This document shows, in pieces, positions 1 to 5,014 of a stretch of DNA of 6,627 nt. The translations under genes were made by a program, and so were the position numbers. The stretch comes from Solirubrobacterales bacterium. GTDB lineage: Bacteria; Actinomycetota; Thermoleophilia; Solirubrobacterales; 70-9. Numbering within the stretch: the stretch's first letter is position 1; the number at the start of each line of letters is the position of its first letter. The stretch is taken from NCBI GenBank assembly GCA_013694825.1, contig JACDBR010000266.1:1-6627 (forward strand). The letters run 5' to 3'. Below the pieces are notes generated by a model that had not been told where the DNA came from, made no database searches, and saw nothing but the letters and a program-made list of their open reading frames with translations.

Positions 1-295
1 CGGATCCCCGCCGCGCCGCGCCGGCTACCGGGGGAAGGCCGAGCTCGCCGACCGCGGCCGGGTAGTCCGGCCCGCTGACCTCCAGTGACGGCGGGAAGCG
101 CTCCTGGCGGTCGGCGGCGCTCACCGCGACGACGGATCGCCCCCCTCGGCTGCCGCCGTCCTCGTCGCCGCGGGCCAGCGTGGCGCCGAGCGGCGCAAAG
201 GCCAGCGAAGCCAGGAGTAGGACGAACCCAGTCCTCCGTCGCCGTCGCCGGCGAGCTGGAGCAACCACCGCTCGCGACTGCTGCGACCTCGGCAT
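1..295 (-). CDS. Secreted or membrane-anchored protein of unknown function (partial, C-terminus beyond window)
   Basis: An open frame of 98 codons reads from ATG (293-295, minus) to the left edge with no stop and mostly G/C third positions. The N-terminus is MPRSQQSRAVVAPA, then seven consecutive Arg (residues 15-21), then a hydrophobic stretch TGFVLLLASLAFAPLGATLA (22-41), then a Gly/Asp/Arg-rich linker. This is the layout of a Sec signal peptide or uncleaved anchor; the Arg run could be read as a Tat-like signal, but the usual Tat consensus is not clear. The visible mature part (about 42-98, including a segment ERFPPSLEVSGPDYPAAVGE) matches no family I recognise. No Shine-Dalgarno precedes the ATG. 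A -10-like TAACCT lies 8 bases upstream, suggesting a leaderless start; an in-frame GTG ten codons in is an alternative. It is divergent from the phospholipase gene. That this is a real gene is fairly likely; its function is unknown. Confidence 0.62.
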   Translation of the reverse strand, partial: MPRSQQSRAVVAPARRRRRRRTGFVLLLASLAFAPLGATLARGDEDGGSRGGRSVVAVSAADRQERFPPSLEVSGPDYPAAVGELGLPPVAGAARRGS

Positions 296-303
296 CAGCC
301 GCG

Positions 304-309
304 AGGTTA
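304..309 (-). promoter_or_regulatory. Putative -10 box (TAACCT) of the leftward secreted-protein gene
   Basis: TAACCT on the minus strand fits the TANNNT pattern of actinobacterial -10 elements and ends 8 bases before the ATG at 295, so transcription would begin at or next to the start codon. I see no convincing -35 element. The call rests on position and similarity only. Confidence 0.35.
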
Positions 310-334
310 GCGGCGCTGACGCCCTCGCTCCTGG

Positions 335-340
335 GATACT
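335..340 (+). promoter_or_regulatory. Putative -10 box (GATACT) of the patatin-like gene
   Basis: GATACT matches TATAAT at four of six positions and ends 11 bases before the ATG at 352. The expected transcript would have a leader of only a few bases or none. No Shine-Dalgarno is present between the box and the ATG, which agrees with a leaderless start. No clear -35 hexamer is seen at 16-18 bases upstream. Confidence 0.38.
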
Positions 341-351
341 TTGCCTCCAGC

Positions 352-1614
352 ATGGACAACGTCGTCGACCTTGACGTCGCGAGCGCAGGCAGTCGCAGGG
401 GATCGCGCCGCCGGGCGAGAGCGAGCTCGCGTACCGCCCTGGTGCTGGGTGGCGGCGGGCTGACCGGGGGCGTTTATGAGATCGGCGCCCTGCGTGCGCT
501 CGACCTCCTGACCACGAACACCAGCGTCAACGAGTTCGACGTCTACGTCGGGACCAGCGCCGGGGCGTTCGTCTCCAGCCTGGCCGCCAACGGGGTCACG
601 CCCGAGGAGATGATGCGGGTGCTCAACCGCGATCTACCCTCGCCGCTTCGAGACATCGACCTGCGCACCATCCTCCGCCCCAATTACCGGGGCTTCGCGG
701 ATGCCGCGATACGCGCCCCGTTTCGGCTTGCCGGCATCGCCGCCGAGGTGGTCAAGGGCCTCGGCGACATCTCGGTGATCGACGTCGCCGGCGCGCTCGG
801 CGCCTTGCTGCCCAACGGCCTGTACTCGGGCAAGGGGCTCGAGCTTTACGTCCGCGAGGTCCTCTCCGATCCCGATCGCACCGACGACTTCCGCGAGCTC
901 GGCCCCGAGCTCTTCCTCACGGCCACCGATCTCGACACCACCGAGCGGGTCGTGCTGGGCGAAGGGGAGTGGGCGAGGGTGCCGATCTCCAAGGCGGTCG
1001 CGGCCTCCGGGGCGCTGCCGGTCGTCTACGAGCCGGTCACGATCGGCGACCGCGAGTTCATCGACGGAGGCATCCGCTCGACCACCAACATCGACGTCGC
1101 GGTCGACCGCGGGGCGAAGTTCATCGTCGTGATCAATCCGCTGGTCCCGTTCGTCAACGACTTCGCCAAGGAGGTGCCGACCTTCACCGGCTCGCGCCCC
1201 CACCGAGTCTCCGACATGGGCGCCGGAGCGGTCGCCAACCAGGCCTTCCGGATGCTCTCCCACGATCGCCTGCACCGTGCCGTCGCGGACTGGGAGGAGC
1301 GCTACTCCGGCGTCGACATCATCCTGATCGAACCCGAGCTCAACGACGAGCTGATGTTCGGCACCTCGATCCTCGACTACCGCTCGCGGCTTCAGATAGC
1401 CCGCCACGGCTTCGAGTCGGTGACGCTCCGCCTGGGCCGTGACTACGAGCGCTGGCGAGAGGTGGCCGAGCGCCACGGGATCGAGATCTCCGGCACCCGC
1501 GTCGCCCGCGCCCTAGAGGGAGCCGGAGCTGAGGAGCCGGAGGCCGACCTCTCGGTCTGGCGGCGGGTGCTCGAGCAGACCACCGCGACGCTGCTCCGCG
1601 GCGCCGCGCGCTAG
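352..1614 (+). CDS. Patatin-like phospholipase / acyl hydrolase
   Basis: A serine lipid acyl hydrolase of the patatin family (alpha/beta/alpha fold with a Ser-Asp dyad), expected to cut fatty acids from phospholipids or other acyl lipids. In the 420-residue product, residues 33-40 GGGGLTGG form the glycine-rich oxyanion-hole motif, GTSAG at 67-71 is the nucleophile elbow with Ser69, and DGG at 238-240 supplies the catalytic Asp238. All three signatures are intact and in family order. There is no signal peptide; the first 27 residues are basic and probably disordered, so the protein is likely cytoplasmic or membrane-associated. I chose the ATG at 352 although the frame stays open to 85, because 85-295 is better explained by the opposite-strand gene and a -10-like box sits just before 352. 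The gene is tail-to-tail with an acyl-CoA synthetase, which could activate the fatty acids released (inference). The exact substrate is not evident. Confidence 0.9.
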   Translation: MDNVVDLDVASAGSRRGSRRRARASSRTALVLGGGGLTGGVYEIGALRALDLLTTNTSVNEFDVYVGTSAGAFVSSLAANGVTPEEMMRVLNRDLPSPLRDIDLRTILRPNYRGFADAAIRAPFRLAGIAAEVVKGLGDISVIDVAGALGALLPNGLYSGKGLELYVREVLSDPDRTDDFRELGPELFLTATDLDTTERVVLGEGEWARVPISKAVAASGALPVVYEPVTIGDREFIDGGIRSTTNIDVAVDRGAKFIVVINPLVPFVNDFAKEVPTFTGSRPHRVSDMGAGAVANQAFRMLSHDRLHRAVADWEERYSGVDIILIEPELNDELMFGTSILDYRSRLQIARHGFESVTLRLGRDYERWREVAERHGIEISGTRVARALEGAGAEEPEADLSVWRRVLEQTTATLLRGAAR

Positions 1615-1628
1615 CGGCTAGTCGCGCG
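1605..1628. terminator. Hairpin spanning both stop codons of the convergent pair (possible bidirectional terminator)
   Basis: CGCGCGCTA (1605-1613) can pair with TAG plus CGCGCG (1619-1621, 1623-1628), with one bulged T at 1622 and a five-base loop GCGGC. That is nine base pairs, mostly G-C. Both TAG stop codons (1612-1614 on + and 1618-1620 on -) lie inside it. There is no T-tract on either side, so it is not a classical intrinsic terminator. Confidence 0.35.
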
Positions 1629-3435
1629 CGTAGACCGCTTCGATCTCGTCCGAGTACTTCTCGACGACGACGTTTCGCTTCACCTTCAGGGTCGGGGTCA
1701 GCTCGCCATTCTCCTGCGAGAGATCCTCGGGCAGCACCTCGAAGCGCTTGACCTGCTCGACGCGGGCGTACTTCTTGTTGATCGCCTCGATCCGCTGCTC
1801 GATTGCCGCCTGGACCTCGCTCGTCTTGGCGAGCGAGGGGATGTCGGTCGGCAGGTCGTGCTCGGAGGCGAAGGTCGCTGCCTCCTCGGGATCGAGGGTG
1901 ACAAGCGCGATCAGGTACGGGCGGCGGTCACCGACCACGACGCACTGAGAGACGAGCGGGTGCTGCTTGATGTCGGCCTCGAGGTTGGCGGGCGTGATGT
2001 TCTTGCCGCCCGCGGTGATGATGATGTCCTTCTTGCGGCCGGTGATCTTCAGGTAGCCGTCGGCGTCGAGCTCGCCGATGTCGCCGGTGTGAAGCCAGCC
2101 GTCGACGATCGTCTCGGCCGTCGCCTCGGGGTTCTTGTAGTAGCCCTGGAAGATGTTCGGGCCCTTGACGAGGATCTCCCCGTCCTCGGCGATCCGGATC
2201 TCGCAACCGGGAAATGGCCTCCCAACCGTGCCCCACTTGAAGGCGTCGGGCAGCGAGACCGCCGAGGCGGTCGAGGTCTCGGTCATCCCCCAGCCCTCGA
2301 CCGCGCTGACGCCGGCGGCGTCGAAGAACTCGAGGATCTCCGGGCTGATCGGCGCGGCGCCGCTCAGCACCTGCTTGATGTTGGAGCCAAAGACGCCCCG
2401 GACCTTCGAGAGCACCTGCTTGTCGGCCAGCCTGTGCTGGATCGCCAGCAGCGGGTTCGGCTTGCCGCCGCGGCGTTCGACCGCGCGCACCTGCTTGCCG
2501 ACACCGATCGCCCAGTCGAAGATCGCCTTCTTCGCCCCTCCGGCGCGCTCGGCGCTGCCGGTGATCGTTGTGTGGATCTTCTCGAAGACCCGCGGCACGG
2601 ACGGGAAGTAGGTCGGGTTGACCTCGGAGAGGTTGGGGACGATCTTCGTCGGGTCGCGCTCCCAGTAGGCGAGCGTTCCGCCGACCGAGAACGAGACGAA
2701 CTGGATCAGCAACGCGAACGAATGCGCCAGCGGCAGGTAGAGGAAGGTCAGCTCGCCCGGCTCGAGCACGTCGACGGAGAGCGCCATGTCGGTCATCGAG
2801 CGGTAGTTGCCGTGTGAGATCACGCAGCCCTTCGGCGGGCCCGTGGTCCCGGAGGTGTAGATGATCGTGCAGATGTCGTCCGGGCCGACGGCCTCGTAGC
2901 GGCTGCGCCACTCGCTCTCGGCGCGGGTCTGGCCGCGCTCGGCCAACTCGGCGACCGAGGCCGCGTCGTCGCTCGAGCCGGTCAGCCTGATGACGCCCTC
3001 GAGCTTCGGGACCTGATCGCGGATCGCGCGGATCTTGTCGATCTGCTCCTCGTCCTCGACGACCACGAAGCGCGAGTCGGAGTTCTCGAGGACGTACTGG
3101 CATTCCTCGGGCGAGTTGGTCTGGTAGATCGGCACGACGGTGGCGCCGATCGAGAGCGCCGCGAAGTCGGCGAGCGTCCACTCGGGACGCGTATTGGCGA
3201 GCAGCGCCACCTTGTCGCCCTGGGCCACGCCGAGGTCGACCATGCCCAGCGCGAGGTCCCGAACACGGGCGCTGAAGTCGGCGAAGCTCTCGGAGACCCA
3301 GCTTCCCGAGTCGTCCTTGTAGCGAATCGCGTCGAGTCCGGCGTGCTCCGCCGCGGCGACGGGCAGTAGGTCGGCGATCGTGCGGCTGTGGGTCTGCGGC
3401 GGCGTCGCAGGCTGCGAGGCCGTGGCGGTCTCCAT
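1618..3435 (-). CDS. fadD: Long-chain acyl-CoA synthetase (AMP-forming, FadD15-like)
   Basis: Activates long-chain fatty acids to acyl-CoA through an acyl-adenylate, feeding beta-oxidation or lipid synthesis. The 605-residue product is full length for a bacterial long-chain synthetase. Core motifs are intact: P-loop YTSGTTGPPKG at 193-203, GWGMTETS at 381-388 (conserved Glu386), GWLHTGD at 446-452 (ATP-ribose-binding Asp452), the hinge region GRKKDIIITAGGKNI at 466-480, and a C-terminal TPTLKVKR at 581-587 whose Lys584 is the likely catalytic lysine. The sequence pattern resembles actinobacterial FadD15-type enzymes; chain-length preference cannot be read from it. The ATG at 3433-3435 is preceded by AGGAGAG with AGGAG 8 bases upstream, so this start is well supported. 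A 59-codon gene ends 70 bases upstream on the same strand and may be co-transcribed. The gene ends 3 bases from the stop of the convergent phospholipase, suggesting linked lipid metabolism (inference). Confidence 0.95.
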   Translation of the reverse strand: METATASQPATPPQTHSRTIADLLPVAAAEHAGLDAIRYKDDSGSWVSESFADFSARVRDLALGMVDLGVAQGDKVALLANTRPEWTLADFAALSIGATVVPIYQTNSPEECQYVLENSDSRFVVVEDEEQIDKIRAIRDQVPKLEGVIRLTGSSDDAASVAELAERGQTRAESEWRSRYEAVGPDDICTIIYTSGTTGPPKGCVISHGNYRSMTDMALSVDVLEPGELTFLYLPLAHSFALLIQFVSFSVGGTLAYWERDPTKIVPNLSEVNPTYFPSVPRVFEKIHTTITGSAERAGGAKKAIFDWAIGVGKQVRAVERRGGKPNPLLAIQHRLADKQVLSKVRGVFGSNIKQVLSGAAPISPEILEFFDAAGVSAVEGWGMTETSTASAVSLPDAFKWGTVGRPFPGCEIRIAEDGEILVKGPNIFQGYYKNPEATAETIVDGWLHTGDIGELDADGYLKITGRKKDIIITAGGKNITPANLEADIKQHPLVSQCVVVGDRRPYLIALVTLDPEEAATFASEHDLPTDIPSLAKTSEVQAAIEQRIEAINKKYARVEQVKRFEVLPEDLSQENGELTPTLKVKRNVVVEKYSDEIEAVYARD

Positions 3436-3441
3436 CTGTGG

Positions 3442-3448
3442 CTCTCCT
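3442..3448 (-). promoter_or_regulatory. Ribosome binding site of the acyl-CoA synthetase gene
   Basis: AGGAGAG on the minus strand places AGGAG 8 bases before the ATG at 3435. It fixes that ATG as the start and contrasts with the leaderless-looking starts elsewhere in the window. Confidence 0.7.
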
Positions 3449-3505
3449 GGTCAGGGTGGCCGGCGGCGGTTCCCGGCGGCTGTGACGAACGCTACCTGAG
3501 AGTGA

Positions 3506-3685
3506 TCAGGACGCGGCGCGCTCGTTGCCCTTCTGCTCGAGGCGCTTGAGGTTGGCGACGAACAGCGTCTTGTCGATGCGGCCACCGAGGATCGGAACGC
3601 CGAGCTCGACGCAGTGCGAGATCACTTCGGGTCGCTCCATATTGACCTCACGGGCCAGTTCCTCGGGGGTCAGATGATTTGCCAC
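3506..3685 (-). CDS. Small 59-residue protein, IF2-N-like / helix-turn-helix-like
   Basis: A short gene from GTG (3683-3685) to TGA (3506-3508). The product begins MANHLTPEELAREVNMERPE and contains VISHCVELGVPILGG and a basic tail including LKRLEQKGNER. The pattern LTPEELAREVNMERPEVI followed by ELGVPIL resembles the small helical N-terminal subdomain of initiation factor IF-2 and MerR-type helix-turn-helix segments (ELA-x-E-[VL]-x-x-x-x-x-EVI-x-x-x-x-ELG). A nucleic-acid-binding role is therefore plausible but unproven. The start is strongly supported: AAGGAG lies 8 bases upstream, and codon usage is G/C-rich at third positions throughout. A matching promoter lies further upstream. The synthetase gene starts 70 bases downstream on the same strand, so the two probably share a transcript. 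The protein has one Cys and no membrane segment. I do not recognise a named family with certainty. Confidence 0.75.
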   Translation of the reverse strand: MANHLTPEELAREVNMERPEVISHCVELGVPILGGRIDKTLFVANLKRLEQKGNERAAS

Positions 3686-3693
3686 TGCGCGGG

Positions 3694-3699
3694 CTCCTT
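3694..3699 (-). promoter_or_regulatory. Ribosome binding site of the 59-codon gene
   Basis: AAGGAG on the minus strand lies 8 bases before the GTG at 3685. This near-ideal Shine-Dalgarno is the main reason to accept GTG rather than the internal ATG at 3638-3640. Confidence 0.7.
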
Positions 3700-3768
3700 G
3701 TCTGTCGAACGCAACGTCTCTCCCGGTGCCGGCGCGGGCAGCGATGACGAGCGCCGGACTCGCCGACG

Positions 3769-3797
3769 AACCTATCTCGCCCGGCCGGGCGCTTCAA
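3769..3797 (-). promoter_or_regulatory. Putative promoter (TTGAAG - 17 - TAGGTT) of the small gene / acyl-CoA synthetase unit
   Basis: On the minus strand, -35 TTGAAG (3792-3797) and -10 TAGGTT (3769-3774) are separated by exactly 17 bases, a good match to the housekeeping sigma factor consensus of actinobacteria. Transcription would start near 3762, leaving a leader of roughly 75 bases before the GTG at 3685. This is the best-formed promoter in the window. Confidence 0.5.
3778..3791. repeat. Perfect 14-base palindrome inside the promoter spacer (candidate operator)
   Basis: CGCCCGGCCGGGCG is its own reverse complement and occupies all but three bases of the 17-base spacer between the putative -35 and -10. 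A dimeric regulator bound there would block polymerase. In GC-rich DNA such a palindrome may also occur by chance. Confidence 0.4.
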
Positions 3798-3855
3798 CAG
3801 CGTCGCGTCGACCGGCGGCCATTCGAAGCGCCGCCTCGCCGCGCGCGCTGTCGCC

Positions 3856-3861
3856 TACGAT
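3856..3861 (+). promoter_or_regulatory. Putative -10 box (TACGAT) of the 87-residue protein gene
   Basis: TACGAT fits TANNNT and ends 8 bases before the GTG at 3870, again predicting a leaderless or nearly leaderless message. No -35 hexamer is obvious at the usual distance. Confidence 0.35.
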
Positions 3862-3869
3862 GAGCGCCA

Positions 3870-4133
3870 GTGGAGGGCACCCCGCAAAGCGCCACCGAGC
3901 CATCGCGAAGCTCGCTGATCGACGTCCTCATGGAGACGGAGCTCTACTCGATCGGCGCCTTTTTCTGCGACGAGCACCCGGAGTTGATCGACGAGGTCGT
4001 GATCCGCTCCGAGCAGATCGAGCGCAGCGGCCTCGAGGCCTACGCCGAGAATCTCGGGATCGCCGTCGAGGAGGGCTTCGAGACCCTGCTGACCGGGCTG
4101 GCAGTCCGCTATTACAAGGCCGTCACCGGGTGA
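3870..4133 (+). CDS. Acidic 87-residue protein of unknown function
   Basis: I do not recognise the family. The product is strongly acidic from about residue 17 onward (segments such as METELYSIGA at 21-30 and FFCDEHPELIDEVVIRSEQI at 31-50) and should be mainly helical. It has one Cys (33), no signal peptide and no membrane segment. Third codon positions are G/C-rich. The start is uncertain: GTG at 3870 has no Shine-Dalgarno but a -10-like box 8 bases ahead, while the internal ATG at 3930 would remove the low-complexity first 20 residues. Its stop codon overlaps a GTG (GTGA at 4130-4133) that opens a 9-codon frame leading to the next gene, so it is probably co-transcribed with the thioredoxin-fold protein. 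Confidence 0.65.
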   Translation: MEGTPQSATEPSRSSLIDVLMETELYSIGAFFCDEHPELIDEVVIRSEQIERSGLEAYAENLGIAVEEGFETLLTGLAVRYYKAVTG

Positions 4134-4166
4134 GCGCCTACAGGGCCGCTACCGGGTGAGCGTCTC
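4115..4166 (+). repeat. Imperfect 26-base tandem duplication across the gene junction
   Basis: Bases 4115-4136 and 4141-4162 match at 19 of 22 positions (offset 26), both ending in ACCGGGTGAGCG. Each copy carries AAGG or AGGG 10 bases before a GTG whose last two bases begin a TGA stop. The first copy ends the 87-residue protein and the second starts the downstream gene. Confidence 0.75.
4130..4159 (+). other. Nine-codon reading frame linking two genes by GTGA overlaps
   Basis: GTG at 4130-4132 overlaps the upstream stop (TGA 4131-4133). It opens a frame encoding MSAYRAATG, which ends with TGA at 4157-4159, overlapping the GTG start (4156-4158) of the thioredoxin-fold gene. It could act as a re-initiation relay for translational coupling, or be an incidental product of the duplication. 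No evidence shows that it is translated. Confidence 0.4.
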
Positions 4167-4836
4167 CGTCTGGGTCGTGCGGGCGCTGCTAGCGCTCGCG
4201 CTGCTCGGCGTCGGCTACGTGATCGTCTCGATCTCGATCGGCGAGGGCGGCCCGCAGCCGGCCTCGATCGGCGGCATCAACGAGGTCCAGCAGCTCTACG
4301 GGGGGCTCTCCGAGGACGCCGCCTACGCCGGCGACGACGAGGCGCCGGTCACCGTCACCGTCTTCAACGACCTCCAATGCAGCGAGTGCGCCGCTTTCCA
4401 GGTCGAGTCGATCGACCCGCTCGTAGAGCCCTACGTGCGCCCGGGCGAGGCCCGCCTCGAGCTGATCCACCTGTCGGTCACGCAGCGGATGCTCACCCTC
4501 ACCGCGCTGGCCTCGACCGCCGCCGGCCAGCAGGACCGCCAATGGCAGTACGCCGACCTGTTCGCCCGCAACTTCGAGAGCTTCGGCGAGACGGTGGACG
4601 AGCAGGAGCTCCAGTCGGTCGCCGACTCGGTGCCGCAGTTCGAGGTCCCCGCCTGGGAGGCGGCGCTCGACGACGAGGAGGTGCGCCAGATCATCGAGGC
4701 CGACGCCCAGCTTGCGATCGACTTCGAGTTGGGAGACGAGCCGGGTGTGGTGGTCGAGGGGCCGGGCGGCACGGAGGAGCTGCTCGCCTCACCGAGCGCC
4801 GAGGAGATCGCGGCGGCGATCGAGGCGGTGGGGTAG
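4156..4836 (+). CDS. Membrane-anchored DsbA-like thioredoxin-fold protein with CSEC active site
   Basis: A predicted extracytoplasmic thiol-disulfide oxidoreductase or isomerase of the DsbA/Thioredoxin_4 type. The 226-residue product has one N-terminal membrane segment (about 5-28, with no clear signal-peptidase site), a linker, then a thioredoxin-like core starting VTVTVFNDLQCSECAAF (65-81). Cys75 and Cys78 form a CxxC motif and are the only cysteines. DEPGVVVEG at 194-202 is in the position of the cis-proline loop, with Pro196. The order F-x-D-x-x-C-x-x-C then cis-Pro agrees with the family, but CSEC replaces the more common CP-x-C. GTG at 4156 is the first usable start in frame; it overlaps the stop of a 9-codon frame and has only AGGG 10 bases upstream, so translation may depend on coupling. 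A convergent VTT-family membrane protein lies downstream. The partner that would oxidise or reduce it is not in the window. Confidence 0.85.
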   Translation: MSVSVWVVRALLALALLGVGYVIVSISIGEGGPQPASIGGINEVQQLYGGLSEDAAYAGDDEAPVTVTVFNDLQCSECAAFQVESIDPLVEPYVRPGEARLELIHLSVTQRMLTLTALASTAAGQQDRQWQYADLFARNFESFGETVDEQELQSVADSVPQFEVPAWEAALDDEEVRQIIEADAQLAIDFELGDEPGVVVEGPGGTEELLASPSAEEIAAAIEAVG

Positions 4837-4860
4837 GGGCAGTTCCGGCGTCCCGGCCGA

Positions 4861-4947
4861 GGGTCCGCCGCCGGGAGACGGCCCACCCATCCATGGGGGC
4901 CTTGGTGCTCGGCATCCATGCCTCGCAAGTCTCCCGTCGCCGGACCC
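4861..4947. repeat. Long imperfect inverted repeat between convergent genes
   Basis: Arms 4861-4879 and 4929-4947 pair at 17 of 19 positions around a 49-base loop. The loop holds a small perfect inverted repeat GGCAT-CC-ATGCC (4911-4922). It starts 24 bases after the thioredoxin-fold gene and ends 65 bases before the end of the convergent membrane-protein gene. There is no T-tract. It could be a transcription barrier, an intergenic repeat element or an RNA structure. The rest of the 176-base gap holds no convincing gene. Confidence 0.5.
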
Positions 4948-4991
4948 CCTCCGGGCCCTCATGGCTCCGGCCGCCTTGCTGATCTCTGGCG

Positions 4992-5014
4992 CACAAAGCG
5001 ACCGAATCCCGGTC
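4992..5014 (-). terminator. Weak hairpin at the end of the VTT-family gene
   Basis: On the minus strand GACCG (5010-5014) and CGGTC (5000-5004) form a five-pair stem with a five-base loop, followed by GCTTTGTGC. The stem overlaps the TGA stop. The short T-run makes it at best a weak intrinsic terminator. Confidence 0.3.

Noticed and set aside
85..351. 89-codon N-terminal extension of the patatin-like frame
   Set aside because: It is Arg/Pro/Ala-rich with no domain. It lies largely opposite a convincing signal-peptide gene on the minus strand, and a -10-like box sits inside it just before the ATG at 352.
634..1476. 280-codon minus-strand open frame opposite the patatin-like gene
   Set aside because: Val/Asp/Gly/Arg-rich composition without motifs is typical of antisense frames in high-GC coding DNA; the plus-strand frame has all patatin motifs.
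1858..2817. 319-codon plus-strand open frame opposite the acyl-CoA synthetase
   Set aside because: It is an antisense shadow of an enzyme whose motifs run unbroken on the minus strand; it has no domain of its own.
1928..3181. 417-codon minus-strand frame overlapping the acyl-CoA synthetase
   Set aside because: Its Arg-rich, motif-free translation is the out-of-frame reading of the real gene.
3614..4159. 181-codon plus-strand frame overlapping the small gene and the 87-residue gene
   Set aside because: The translation is Arg-rich and featureless. Its last nine codons are noted separately as the relay frame, but the rest is a shadow.
4837..5012. Small genes in the gap after the thioredoxin-fold gene
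   Set aside because: Short frames here (for example from the ATG at 4919) are Pro/Arg-rich with no ribosome binding site or recognisable sequence; the inverted repeat explains the region better.
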